From Bordetella sp. BOR01 (GTDB taxonomy: Bacteria > Pseudomonadota > Gammaproteobacteria > Burkholderiales > Burkholderiaceae_B), in the NCBI RefSeq assembly GCF_019218885.1, contig NZ_JAHUWT010000002.1, positions 1,116,001-1,180,000 of the forward strand: 64,000 bases of DNA. Direction: 5' to 3'. Below, piece after piece: positions 17,891 to 27,513 of the stretch. The notes under the pieces are model-generated. The model ran no database searches. It was not told the origin of the DNA and worked only from the letters and a program-made list of their open reading frames with translations. Every line of letters begins with the position of its first letter. The first letter of the stretch is position 1. Made by a program: the position numbers and the translations under genes.

Positions 17891-18712
17891 TCAATGAGGT
17901 TTCCAGCGGAACAAGTGCCGTTCCAGGGGTTTGAGCACGCCACCTTCGAGCAGCAGCATCAGGACGACCAGCAACAGGGTCCAGGCGAATACCTGGTCGG
18001 TCTGCACCAGGTCGGCCGCCTGGCGCAGGCGGTAGCCGATGCCATCGGAGGCGCCCAGCGTTTCGGCCACCAGGCTGACGCGCCAGCCGAAGCCGAATGC
18101 CAGGCGCGCGCCCGAGAAGAAGTAAGGCAGGATCGATGGCAGGTGGATGCGCAGCAGGATGCGCGGGCGCGACAGGCGCAGCGAACGGGCCAGGTCCACC
18201 AACTGTTTGTCGACGTTGCGCGCGCCTTGCCAGACATTGGTCAGGATCAGCGGCATGGCCGTCATGAACACCACGAAGATCGTGGTGGCGTCGGAGATGC
18301 CGAACCAGATAATGGCGAATACCGCCCAGATGGCCGATGACACCGTGTTCAGCACGGCCAGCAGCGGCTCGAACACTTCGGCCAGCCAGCGGCTCGCGCC
18401 CAGCGCCAGGCCCAGCGGCGTGCCCACCAGTGCTGCCAGCAGGAATCCCATGACGACCCGGTACATCGTCATGCCCACGTCGTGCACGAAGCGCTCGCCC
18501 GCCATCAAGCCGAGCAGCGCCTGCCATACTTTTTCCGGGCCAGGCAGGATGAAGGCGGGACTGCGGCTGGCCGCCGCATACCAGCAGGCCAGGAAGGCGG
18601 CAAGCAGCAGGGCGCGCCACAGTACCAGCCGAGGCCAGCCCGGCTTGCCCTGGGGGCCGCCGCGGCGCACCACGCCAGCCGGTTGCAAGGTGGATTGGGG
18701 CGCGCTGCTCAT
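17891..18712 (-). CDS. ABC transporter permease, SsuC/TauC type (proximal importer)
   Basis: 273 residues, about six membrane helices (first at LVLWRALLLAAFLACWYAAA). The EAA loop follows VDLARSLRLSRPRILLRIHL, the contact site for the ATPase. The start overlaps the ATPase stop by 4 bases. The N-terminal 30 residues are polar and cytoplasmic. Inner-membrane channel of the first importer in the operon. Confidence 0.88.
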   Translation of the reverse strand: MSSAPQSTLQPAGVVRRGGPQGKPGWPRLVLWRALLLAAFLACWYAAASRSPAFILPGPEKVWQALLGLMAGERFVHDVGMTMYRVVMGFLLAALVGTPLGLALGASRWLAEVFEPLLAVLNTVSSAIWAVFAIIWFGISDATTIFVVFMTAMPLILTNVWQGARNVDKQLVDLARSLRLSRPRILLRIHLPSILPYFFSGARLAFGFGWRVSLVAETLGASDGIGYRLRQAADLVQTDQVFAWTLLLVVLMLLLEGGVLKPLERHLFRWKPH

Positions 18713-19473
18713 GGCTGCACCTTCAGACGCAGGTGGCGCGTGGTCTCGGCCACGTCCGGATCGGTGGGCTGCCGCGGGCGCGGCAAGTCTACCGGCACGA
18801 TCTCGCGGATGCGGCCCGGGCGCGGGGCCAGCAGCACGATGCGATCGGCCAGTACCACGGCTTCTTCCACGTCGTGCGTCACGAACAGGATGGTGGCGCG
18901 CCGCGCGGCCTGGATGCGCAACAGCTCTTCATGCATTTGCGAGCGGGTCTGGGGATCGAGCTTGGAGAATGGCTCGTCCATCAGCAGCAGGTCGGGCTGC
19001 ATGACCAGCGTACGGGCCAGTGCCGCGCGGCTGCGCATGCCGCCGGACAGCTCGTGCGGCCAGGCCTGGGCGAAGCCGTCCAGGCCCACCAGCGCCAGCG
19101 TGTCCAGCGCGCGCTGGCGCCGCTGCGCGTTGGGCAGGCCCGAGGTTTCCAGGCCGAATGCCACGTTGTCGCGCAGGTTGCGCCACGGCAGCAGGCGGTC
19201 TTCCTGGAACATGTAGCCCAGGGACGCCGCCATGGGCAGGCCGATCTGGCCTTGCTGCAAGGGCTCCAGGCCGGCGACCAGGTTCAGCAGCGTGCTCTTG
19301 CCGCAGCCCGAGGCGCCAAGCAAGGCCACGATCTCGCCCGGCGCGACGCTGAACGAGACGTTGCGCAGTACTTCCAGGCTGCCGAAATGGTGCGACACAC
19401 TGTCGACTTGCAGCGCGGCCGCGGCAGGCGCGCGTGCCGCGACGGGCGCGCGTGTGATCACTGATGCAGTCAT
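18709..19473 (-). CDS. ABC transporter ATPase, SsuB/TauB type (proximal importer)
   Basis: 254 residues from ATG 19473, which overlaps the regulator stop by 4 bases. A Pro/Ala-rich leader of about 18 residues precedes the nucleotide-binding domain: Walker A GASGCGKST, signature LSGGMRSRAALAR, Walker B LLLMDEPFSKLD, switch His in LFVTHDVEEA. It powers the permease encoded next. Q-loop FQEDRLLPW is intact, so the enzyme should be active. Confidence 0.9.
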   Translation of the reverse strand: MTASVITRAPVAARAPAAAALQVDSVSHHFGSLEVLRNVSFSVAPGEIVALLGASGCGKSTLLNLVAGLEPLQQGQIGLPMAASLGYMFQEDRLLPWRNLRDNVAFGLETSGLPNAQRRQRALDTLALVGLDGFAQAWPHELSGGMRSRAALARTLVMQPDLLLMDEPFSKLDPQTRSQMHEELLRIQAARRATILFVTHDVEEAVVLADRIVLLAPRPGRIREIVPVDLPRPRQPTDPDVAETTRHLRLKVQP

Positions 19474-20207
19474 CGCCAGCTCCCGGGGCCCTTCACGGGA
19501 ATGGCCGCGCCGGTCTCGGCCAGGCTGGCATACAGCTTTTCCAGTGTCATGGCCTGGAAGGTCTCGATGTGGCGGCGCGCGATCAGCTCGGCGCGGCGCG
19601 CATCGCCTTCCGCAAAGGCGTCGATCAGCGCGTTGTGGTCGTGCTTGATCTCGGGCTTGGTCTTCTGCACGCCGAAGCCCAGTGCCACCAGCCGCGACAT
19701 CTCGTCGAGCAGGCCGGCCAGCAGGCGGTGCAGCCGTTCGTTGCCGCTGGCCTGCGCGATGGCCAGGTGAAAAGCCTTGTTGGCGTCCATGAAGACGTCG
19801 ATCTGGTCGTTCAGGTGCAGCACCGGGTGCTGCAGGCGGCAGGCGGCTTCCAGGGTGCGCAGGTGGTCCAGGTCGACCCGGCCCACGGCCAGGCGCGCGG
19901 CCAGCGGTTCGATCTGGGCGCGCAGCTGGAACACTTCTTCCACGTCGCGCAGGGTGATCGGTGCGATCTGATAGCCTTTGCGCGGCCGCGAACGCACAAA
20001 GCCCTCTTGCGCCAGGCGGGTCAGCGCGATGCGGCAGCTTGTCTTGCGGATGTCGTACGCAGCCATCAGCTCCGGTTCGGTCACGATGGCGCCCGGAGGC
20101 AGGCGGCACGAGATCACATCGCCGCGCAGGCGCGCATAGGCATCGTCCCCCTGGCTGAGGGCCGTGGATGCTGCGGGCAAAGAGGAGAGGGTGGTTGTAT
20201 CGTTCAT
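19470..20207 (-). CDS. GntR-family FCD-domain regulator heading the eleven-gene operon
   Basis: 245 residues from ATG 20207; a longer frame starts at 20267. Winged helix at about 20-90 (LMAAYDIRKTSCRIALTRLA, then the wing GFVRSRPRKGYQIAP). An all-helical FCD domain follows, with metal-binding-type residues in MDANKAFHLAIAQASGNERL and a late ARRHIETF His. FCD regulators bind organic acids or acyl-CoAs. It is the first gene of the operon and overlaps the ATPase gene, so it is probably autoregulated with its targets. Confidence 0.88.
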   Translation of the reverse strand: MNDTTTLSSLPAASTALSQGDDAYARLRGDVISCRLPPGAIVTEPELMAAYDIRKTSCRIALTRLAQEGFVRSRPRKGYQIAPITLRDVEEVFQLRAQIEPLAARLAVGRVDLDHLRTLEAACRLQHPVLHLNDQIDVFMDANKAFHLAIAQASGNERLHRLLAGLLDEMSRLVALGFGVQKTKPEIKHDHNALIDAFAEGDARRAELIARRHIETFQAMTLEKLYASLAETGAAIPVKGPGSWR

Positions 20208-20385
20208 GCCGATTGCCGGTTTCGGGTGCCTGCGCCAGGCTGCGGTGAGCAGCTCAGTGCGCAGCACAAATCCGTCTACCGATTCATTCTAGGTAGGGCA
20301 ACCGCCATCGCGAACGAAGAATAATTCCTATGCATATGCCTTTTGTGGGCAGCTCAGTGAGCGGTTCAGCTGGCGGGGGTCTTTG

Positions 20386-20480
20386 CCAGGTGTCAGGCTC
20401 CCGTCAGGGTGCCTGACACCGTACTGTTGAGACAGGGGTGGCATACCATGGTGTCAGGCACCTGCGGAGCCTGACACCTG
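20386..20480. repeat. Double palindromic repeat, copy 1
   Basis: Lies in the 343-base gap 20208-20550, which has no other recognisable gene. Two hairpins follow one another. The first has arms GGTGTCAGGC (20389-20398) and GCCTGACACC (20411-20420). The second has the same arms at 20450-20459 and 20469-20478 around a 9-base loop. The outer flanks (GCCAGGTGTC at the left, GACACCTGG at the right) are also complementary, so the whole unit can fold as one. Related copies lie at 25791-25890 and 33215-33257. It could act as a terminator-like structure, but there is no T-run. Confidence 0.85.
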
Positions 20481-20550
20481 GGGGACGCATCGCTTTCCGG
20501 CGGACGGCCGCATCGCTACACTATCCGCTTCGCCACATAACGAGAATTCC

Positions 20551-22098
20551 ATGAGACATCCCCTGACCGCCCTGGGCCTGGCGCTGGCCCTGTCATTCAT
20601 TGCCGCCGGCGTCCAGGCCCAGCAAGCGCAACCCGCGAGCCCGGCCGCCGCCGCCCAGCAGCCGCCCCGCGATGCCTTCTTCTGGCTGGGCGAGATCAAC
20701 AAGGCCACCGCCGTCATCAATACCGACGAGGGCCTGCTGGACAAATCCATGGCGCCCCGCCTGGCCGCGGGCGTGGCCAAGGTGATCGAAGACGGCAACC
20801 GGCCCGGCGCCAAGCGGCCGGCCACGGTCATTACGTTCGAGCCCTTGCTGATCAAGGCGGCGGGCGAGGACGTGACGCTGCTGCACGCGGGCCGCTCCAG
20901 CCAGGACATGCATGCCACCTATCGCAGCGCGATCCTGCGCGACAAGCTGCTGGACCTGGCCGACCAGCTCGATGCCACGTCCACCACCCTGGTGAACCTG
21001 GCCGCCAAGCATGTCGAGACCGTGGTGCCCAACTACACCAACGGCGTGGCGGCGCAGCCCAACAGCTACGGCCACTATCTGCTGGGCCACGCCGCGGCAC
21101 TGGACCGCGATGCGCAACGCATCCGCGAAGCCTACGCGCGCATCGACCGGTCGCCCATGGGCACCACCGTGCTCAATGGCACCAGCTGGCCGCTGGACCG
21201 CAAGCGCATGGCCCAGTACCTGGGCTTCACGGCGCTGGTGGACAACGCCTACGATGCCTCGCAGATTTCATCCATGGACCAGCCGGTGGAAGTCGCGTCC
21301 ATCGTGACCAGCATCGCGCTGCACACCGGCAACTTCGTCGAAGACGTGATGACCCAGTATGCGCAATCGCGTCCGTGGATCCTGCTGGAAGAGGGCGGCG
21401 GCAATACTTATGTATCCAGCGCCATGCCGCAGAAGCGCAATCCGGGCTTGTTGAACGACACGCGCAGCGATGCGTCGACCGCCGTGACGCTGGCCATGGG
21501 GCCGGTGATCCAGACGCACAACATCACGCCGGGCATGAGCGACCCCAAGAGCGTGAAGCAGAATTCCGCCATGGTCGACAGCGGCATCAGCGTCCTGAAG
21601 CGCTGGGACCGCGTGTTGAAAGCCATGGTGATCAGCCCGGAGCGCGCGCTGGAAGAACTGAACAGCGACTGGACCGCCTCGCAGGAACTGGCCGACGTGC
21701 TGATGCGCAAGTACGAGCTGCCGTTCCGTGTCGGGCACCACTTTGCTTCTGAAGTGGTGAGCTACGCCAAGGCCAACAATATCAAGCCGCTGGACTTCCC
21801 CTACGACCAGGCGCGCCGCATCTATGAAGAGGCCGTCAAGGGATCGAAGTATCCGGCCGAGCTGCCCATGAGCGAAGCGGAGTTTCGCGCCACGCTGGAT
21901 CCGGTGGCCATCGTGCAGCACCGCGCCACGGTGGGCGGCCCGCAGCCGACGGAAATGCAGCGCATGCTGAAGGAAGCGCGCGAGCGCCTGGCCGCCCAGG
22001 ATGCCTGGATCAAGGAACGGCGCGCCCACATCAGCAATTCGCTGGCCGAGCTGGACAAGCAGTTCGACCAGTTGGTGGCCGGCGGGCAGGCGCGCTAG
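20551..22098 (+). CDS. Exported argininosuccinate-lyase-like protein (fumarase/aspartase superfamily)
   Basis: 515 residues. Residues 1-23 are a clear Sec signal peptide (LALALSFIAAGVQAQ), so the product should be periplasmic, unusual for this superfamily of lyases. Superfamily regions are present: LLHAGRSSQDMHATYR (about 110-125, as in argininosuccinate lyase), a VAAQPNSYGHYLLG region, LNGTSWPLDRKRMAQYLGF, and the mobile-loop signature SSAMPQKRNPG (289-299) with its catalytic Ser. The region-2 His of THxxxAQP is Asn164 here (NYTNGVAAQP). Possible activity: beta-elimination on an extracellular succinyl or similar adduct; the altered His leaves catalysis open. Confidence 0.8.
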   Translation: MRHPLTALGLALALSFIAAGVQAQQAQPASPAAAAQQPPRDAFFWLGEINKATAVINTDEGLLDKSMAPRLAAGVAKVIEDGNRPGAKRPATVITFEPLLIKAAGEDVTLLHAGRSSQDMHATYRSAILRDKLLDLADQLDATSTTLVNLAAKHVETVVPNYTNGVAAQPNSYGHYLLGHAAALDRDAQRIREAYARIDRSPMGTTVLNGTSWPLDRKRMAQYLGFTALVDNAYDASQISSMDQPVEVASIVTSIALHTGNFVEDVMTQYAQSRPWILLEEGGGNTYVSSAMPQKRNPGLLNDTRSDASTAVTLAMGPVIQTHNITPGMSDPKSVKQNSAMVDSGISVLKRWDRVLKAMVISPERALEELNSDWTASQELADVLMRKYELPFRVGHHFASEVVSYAKANNIKPLDFPYDQARRIYEEAVKGSKYPAELPMSEAEFRATLDPVAIVQHRATVGGPQPTEMQRMLKEARERLAAQDAWIKERRAHISNSLAELDKQFDQLVAGGQAR

Positions 22099-22138
22099 CT
22101 AGCGGTGCCGGGTCGTGTGGCCGGGGCGGCGCAACGCC

Positions 22139-22768
22139 TCAGGACCCGCGCGTAGTCAGGATCTTGATGCCTGCCGCGGCAAATGCCACTGCGAATACGG
22201 CTTCGAACGCGCGGCGCAGGCGCAGGTAGCAGTTGATCATGCGGCGGTTCGAGAACAGCAGGGCATAGCCGTGGAACACCAGGGCGCCCTGGATGCCGAC
22301 CGCCGCGATGATCCACAGCAGGTCGGTTGCCGAGGCGTCTTTGGGGACGCCGATGGAGTACAGCGACCCGAAGAACAGGATGGCCTTGGGGTTGGTCAGG
22401 TGCAGCGCCAGGCCTTGGCGGAAGGCGCGGCGGCCCGAGGGCGCGCCGGCCGGGCCGGGCATCGCCGGGGTGGCCGGCGCCAGGGCCTGCCGGGCCGACT
22501 TCCATGCCAGGAAGATCAGGTAGCCGGCGCCCAGGTACCGGGCGGCCTCGAACAGCCAGGCATGGGCCAGCATGACCGCGCCCAGCCCGAACGCCGCCAC
22601 GCACGACCAGCAAAGCGACCCGGCGGTGACGCCGGATGCCAATGCCAGGCCCGTGCGGCGCCCGTGCGCCATGGAGGTGCCGGCGATGGCCAGCGTGGCC
22701 GGGCCGGGGCTGCCCGCGGCAACCAGGGCGGCCGCCAGGATGAGATACAGGTTGATGCTGGAAGACAT
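22139..22768 (-). CDS. LysE/RhtB-family amino-acid exporter
   Basis: 209 residues, full family length, with about six membrane helices. The N-terminus YLILAAALVAAGSPGPATLA carries the SPGPA motif diagnostic of LysE/RhtB exporters. GLALHLTNPKAILFFGSLY is the second family motif. These proteins export amino acids such as homoserine, threonine, leucine or lysine across the inner membrane. Alone on the minus strand; the substrate is not known. Confidence 0.92.
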   Translation of the reverse strand: MSSSINLYLILAAALVAAGSPGPATLAIAGTSMAHGRRTGLALASGVTAGSLCWSCVAAFGLGAVMLAHAWLFEAARYLGAGYLIFLAWKSARQALAPATPAMPGPAGAPSGRRAFRQGLALHLTNPKAILFFGSLYSIGVPKDASATDLLWIIAAVGIQGALVFHGYALLFSNRRMINCYLRLRRAFEAVFAVAFAAAGIKILTTRGS

Positions 22769-22877
22769 GCCGGTATTCTGCTGCGCAAACGGAGTCCCAA
22801 TCTATCGCAGAGACGCCTGGATTGGCAATGGCCGCGCGCCGGGGCGGATGGGCAGGCTATCCCGCCCCGGGCTTTCT

Positions 22878-23894
22878 TCAGCCGGCCAGCGCCTGCTGCA
22901 CGCGCGCGGCCACGTCTTCCGGTACCCACTTGCGCCAGATCTGCGGATACTGCTGCAGGAAATACAGCGAGGCATCCTCGATTTCCAGTGACTCGCGTTC
23001 CATGTGGCCCAGGGTCTTGGTAAGGACGTCTTCGGGCACGTTGACGCGGGCCAGGAAGGCCGTCAGTTGCGGGGCGCGTTGCGCGAAGGCGCTGTTGACG
23101 GCGGTGACCACCGGGTACGAAGCCAGGCCGGTGGGCTGGGGGTCCTGGCATTGCGGGTCGGTGATGCAGGCCAGCGCTTTTTCGTCGACCGGCGGCAGCT
23201 TCAGTTTCACCAAGTCCAGCGAGCCGATCAGCGAGGTGGGCGTCCAGTAGTAGAAGACGATGTCTTTCTTGCGCTTGTAGGCCGAGCTGATGGCGGCGCG
23301 CTGCGCGGCCGCGTTGCCCGGCGAATACACCAGGTATTCGTCCTGCAGCTTGAAGGCCTTGAGCAGGTTGGCGTTGATGGTGCCGCAGGTCCAGCCCACC
23401 GCGCAGCCATAGATGCGGCCCTTGTCGGGGTCTTCGGCATCGATGAAGGCCTCGTGCAGGCCCTTCAGGTCAGCCGCGTTGCGCAACTGCGGGAATTTCT
23501 CGGCCGTATAGCGCGGGACATACCAGCCGTCGGTGCCGGTAAAGACGCTGCCCACCTGCTTGATCTTGCCGGATGCAATGGCCTCATCCCAGGGTTTTTG
23601 CATCTGCGTGATCCAGATCTCGGTATTGATGTCGACGTCGCCGCGCTGCAGGGCGGCGAACATGGGCAGCGTGTCGCCCTGTTCGACGGCCGTCTGGCAC
23701 CCGTAGCCATGCTCGACGATGTAGCGTTGCACGCCGACCAGCATCAGATTCGATTCCCAGTTCATGCCACCGAATTTCATGGGCCTGTCCAGTTCGCAGG
23801 CGGGGGCTTGCGCATGGGCGTTCAGGCTCAGTGCGGTTCCCACGGCCAGGCTGGCGGCGGTCAAAATGCGGTTGATGCGCATGCGATAAGTCAT
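22878..23894 (-). CDS. Glycine-betaine/proline-type ABC substrate-binding protein (OpuAC family)
   Basis: 338 residues from ATG 23894 (an alternative ATG lies three codons later). Sec signal ends LSLNAHAQA. The fold is OpuAC-like: RPMKFGGMNWESNLMLVGVQ, QGDTLPMFAALQRGDVDINT, EIWITQM, and VFYYWTPTSLIGSLDLVKLK. Four internal Cys (CAVGWTCG and CITDPQC) suggest disulfides. No permease or ATPase of this class is adjacent. It is divergent from the FCD regulator of kdgD, so it may answer to the same operators; the ligand may be a compatible solute or a related quaternary amine. Confidence 0.85.
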   Translation of the reverse strand: MTYRMRINRILTAASLAVGTALSLNAHAQAPACELDRPMKFGGMNWESNLMLVGVQRYIVEHGYGCQTAVEQGDTLPMFAALQRGDVDINTEIWITQMQKPWDEAIASGKIKQVGSVFTGTDGWYVPRYTAEKFPQLRNAADLKGLHEAFIDAEDPDKGRIYGCAVGWTCGTINANLLKAFKLQDEYLVYSPGNAAAQRAAISSAYKRKKDIVFYYWTPTSLIGSLDLVKLKLPPVDEKALACITDPQCQDPQPTGLASYPVVTAVNSAFAQRAPQLTAFLARVNVPEDVLTKTLGHMERESLEIEDASLYFLQQYPQIWRKWVPEDVAARVQQALAG

Positions 23895-23962
23895 CGATCT
23901 ATGTTCCCTGTCTTCCGTGGCAAAAAAAGGGTCCATGATAGCAAGCACACACTTCCTCTTTA

Positions 23963-24000
23963 ATCATATGATGGATAGGCTAAGTGATATGATGAGTCAC
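23963..24000. promoter_or_regulatory. Paired ATATGATG operator-like sites upstream of the FCD regulator
   Basis: ATCATATGAT (23963-23972) is a perfect 10-bp palindrome. The octamer ATATGATG occurs at 23966-23973 and again at 23987-23994, exactly 21 bp (two helical turns) apart. The second lies inside a GTGA...TCAC inverted repeat (23984-24000). Similar TATGA elements recur in front of kdgD. They may be regulator sites, though TATGAT also resembles a -10 box. Confidence 0.45.
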
Positions 24001-24026
24001 TACGCGCCGTGCCGCAGGAGAACACT

Positions 24027-24776
24027 ATGAAAGCACCTCCCCCCGCCCAGGCAAGAAAGAAGACGCTTTCTTCGCAGGTGGCGGACGAGCTTCGATCCCG
24101 GATCGAGGGCGGGATGTACGCCGCGGGCGACAAGCTGCCCACCGAACAGGTGCTGGTAGAGAAATTCGGATTCAGCCGCACGGTCATCCGCGAGGCGGTG
24201 GCCACCCTGCGCGCCGACGGCCTGCTGGAATCCCGCCAGGGGGCGGGCGTGTTCGTGCTGGGGCCGCAGCAGTCGGACGAGACCCTGACGCTGTTCTCGC
24301 ACGCCACCGACAAGATATCCGACATCATCGAAGAGCTCGAGCTGCGCATCGGCATCGAGGTCGAGGCCGCCGGGCTGGCGGCCGCCCGCAGCTCGCCCGC
24401 CCAAGAGGCCGCCATCCAGGCCGAGCTGGACCATTTCGCCCAGCTCATGGCCGAAGGCAAATCCACCGACGAATCCGACTTCCGCTTCCATATGGCGATT
24501 GCGGCGGCCACCAACAACAGCCGCTTCAAGACCTTCCTGGAACACATCGGCCGGCGCATGATCCCGCGGGTGAAGTTCCGCACGGTGATGGGCGGATACG
24601 ACCCGCTGCCCAACCGCGACCACACCATCCTGGCCGAACACGCCGAGATCGCCGAGGCCATATTCGCCAGCGACGTGGACCGCGCGCGCGACGCAATGCG
24701 GCGCCACCTGCTGATCGGTATCCAGCGTTATCGCTCGCTGACCCGGCGCCGCCCGGCCGTGGCGCAAAGTGATTGA
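24027..24776 (+). CDS. GntR-family FCD regulator linked to kdgD
   Basis: 249 residues from ATG 24027 with CAGGAGA seven bases upstream. GntR winged helix at about 12-75 (KLPTEQVLVEKFGFSRTVIREAV, in parts) and FCD domain with metal residues in DESDFRFHMAIAAATNNSRF and a late HAEIAEAI/MRRHLL pair. Members of this subgroup control sugar-acid catabolism. kdgD follows 63 bases later on the same strand with palindromic sites between, so it is the likely KDG- or sugar-acid-responsive regulator of kdgD. Confidence 0.87.
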   Translation: MKAPPPAQARKKTLSSQVADELRSRIEGGMYAAGDKLPTEQVLVEKFGFSRTVIREAVATLRADGLLESRQGAGVFVLGPQQSDETLTLFSHATDKISDIIEELELRIGIEVEAAGLAAARSSPAQEAAIQAELDHFAQLMAEGKSTDESDFRFHMAIAAATNNSRFKTFLEHIGRRMIPRVKFRTVMGGYDPLPNRDHTILAEHAEIAEAIFASDVDRARDAMRRHLLIGIQRYRSLTRRRPAVAQSD

Positions 24777-24790
24777 CGGGCTTTCAAAAG

Positions 24791-24823
24791 TCATAATATG
24801 ATTTGTCGGAAATACATACTATG
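24791..24823. promoter_or_regulatory. Two CATA-N-TATG palindromes in front of kdgD
   Basis: TCATAATATGA (24791-24801) and CATACTATG (24815-24823) are both odd-length perfect palindromes of the form CATA-N-TATG. Their centres are 23 bp apart and both lie just upstream of the kdgD start at 24840. They resemble the sites upstream of the adjacent FCD regulator, which supports a common binding protein. Confidence 0.5.
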
Positions 24824-24830
24824 ACACTGA

Positions 24831-25745
<915 letters not shown>

Positions 25746-25790
25746 ACCCATGGCACTACCCCAAGGTGAAAGTAGCACTTTGCCGGGTAA

Positions 25791-25890
25791 TGCCAGGTGT
25801 CAGGCTCCGCAGGTGCCTGACACCATCGTGTGCCAAGACTGTCTCAATCGCATGGTGTCTGACACCCTTCGGGAGTCAGACACCTGGCAA
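25791..25890. repeat. Double palindromic repeat, copy 2, with a compensated stem
   Basis: Between kdgD and the ABC operon. The first hairpin has arms GGTGTCAGGC (25796-25805) and GCCTGACACC (25815-25824). The second has altered arms GGTGTCTGAC (25854-25863) and GTCAGACACC (25875-25884): three positions differ from copy 1 and each change is matched on the opposite arm. Its loop contains CTTCGGG. The outermost TGCCAGGTGTC and GACACCTGGCA pair across the whole unit. Position suggests it separates the kdgD and ABC transcription units. Confidence 0.85.
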
Positions 25891-25992
25891 TAGGCAGGGC
25901 ATCACAGGCTAGGCAGTACTCGCGGCCCGCCGCAGGCAATCGTCCGACAAGAACAACGCAGGACTGTTGCATAACCCCCAACGGAGGAAGAC

Positions 25993-27504
25993 ATGAATCC
26001 AGCAGGCATCGTTTCACTTGTCTCGGCGGCCATTCTGGCCGGCGCGGCAAGCCCCGTGCTGGCGCAAGGCGCCAACCACGACATCCGCATCGTATTGCCC
26101 GAACAGCCCGCCAACCTGGAGCCCTGCGGCAGCATCATGACCAACGTCGGCCAGGTGCTGAACCAGAACATCACCGAGTCCCTGACGGTGATCGACGCCA
26201 AGACCGGCCAGGCCACGCCCAAGCTGTCCACGGGCTGGAAGCAGATCGATCCCACGACGTGGCACTTCAAGGTGCGCGAGGGCGTCAAGTTCCATGACGG
26301 CACCAACCTGGATGCCAAGGCGGTGGCGTTTTCCATCGAGCGCATGACCGGCGGCAAACTGACCTGCAACAACATGGCCAAGTTCGGCAATGCCAAGCTG
26401 ACGGTCAAGCCGCTGGATGACTACACGGTCGAGATCAAGTCCGACCGGCCCCAGCCCATCCTGCCCACGCTGCTGAGCGTGGTGATGGTGGTGTCGCCCA
26501 AGACCCCGGTCGACAAGGCGGTGAACGACCCGGTGGGCACCGGCCCCTTCAAGCTGGCGACCTTCACGCCGCAGACCGTGGTGCTGGAGCCGTTCGACGG
26601 CTACTGGGGCAAGAAACCGGTGGTGAGCAAGGCTACCTACGTGTGGCGCCAGGAATCGTCGATCCGCGCGGCCATGGTGGAAACCGGCGAAGCCGACCTG
26701 ACTCCGTCCATCGCCATCCAGGATGCCTCGAATCCCAAGACCGATTTTGCCTACCTGAATTCGGAAACCACCGCCATCCGTATCGACGCCGAACAGGCCC
26801 CGCTGAACGATGTGCGGATTCGCAAGGCGCTGAACCTGGCGATCGACTGGGACGGCCTGGCCCAACTGTTCGGCGACGACATCCAGCGTGCCTCGCAAAT
26901 GGTGGTGCCGGGCATCATCGGGCACGACAACAAGCTCGAGCCCTGGAAGTACGACGCCGCCGAAGCCAAGAAGCTGGTGGCGGCGGCCAAGGCCGACGGC
27001 GTGAAGGTCGATACCGAGATCAAGCTGATCGGCCGCAACGGCATCTATCCGAATGGCGCCGAGGCCATGGAAGCCATGATGACCATGTGGCAAGCGGCTG
27101 GCCTGAACGTCAAGCTGGTGATGCTGGACGTGGCCGACTGGACGCGCTATTTGCAGAAGCCGTTTCCGGCCGAACGCGGTGCCAACCTGGTTCAGATGAT
27201 GCACGACAACAACAAGGGCGATGCGGCGTTCACCATTCCGATCTTCTATCGTTCCAGCGGCCAGTATGCGTCGATGAGCGACCCGGCCCTGGACAAGGAG
27301 ATCGACGCCGCGATGGCCGCCACCGGCCAGGCGCGCGAAGACGGTTTCAAGAAGATCTTCCGCCAGATGCGCACGGAAGTCGTGCCGGATATTCCGATGT
27401 TCCACATGATCGGATACACACGCGTGGGTAACCGCCTGGACTGGAAACCGGACATCACCACGAACAGCGAGATTCCCCTCGCGAACATCCAGTTCAAGAA
27501 CTGA
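25993..27504 (+). CDS. Dipeptide/oligopeptide-type ABC substrate-binding protein
   Basis: 503 residues with a Sec signal (SLVSAAILAGAASPVLAQG). Family-5 solute-binding features: LSTGWKQIDPTTWHFKVREG, VKFHDGT, DPVGTGPFKL, PLNDVRIRKALNLAIDW. GGAGGAAG lies just before the ATG. The family carries peptides, opines, nickel or oligosaccharides to a DppBCDF-type importer; the following genes encode that importer. The ligand is unknown, but the linked dehydrogenases favour a small hydroxy-acid-containing molecule. Confidence 0.9.
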   Translation: MNPAGIVSLVSAAILAGAASPVLAQGANHDIRIVLPEQPANLEPCGSIMTNVGQVLNQNITESLTVIDAKTGQATPKLSTGWKQIDPTTWHFKVREGVKFHDGTNLDAKAVAFSIERMTGGKLTCNNMAKFGNAKLTVKPLDDYTVEIKSDRPQPILPTLLSVVMVVSPKTPVDKAVNDPVGTGPFKLATFTPQTVVLEPFDGYWGKKPVVSKATYVWRQESSIRAAMVETGEADLTPSIAIQDASNPKTDFAYLNSETTAIRIDAEQAPLNDVRIRKALNLAIDWDGLAQLFGDDIQRASQMVVPGIIGHDNKLEPWKYDAAEAKKLVAAAKADGVKVDTEIKLIGRNGIYPNGAEAMEAMMTMWQAAGLNVKLVMLDVADWTRYLQKPFPAERGANLVQMMHDNNKGDAAFTIPIFYRSSGQYASMSDPALDKEIDAAMAATGQAREDGFKKIFRQMRTEVVPDIPMFHMIGYTRVGNRLDWKPDITTNSEIPLANIQFKN

Positions 27505-27513
27505 TGCTTCCTT

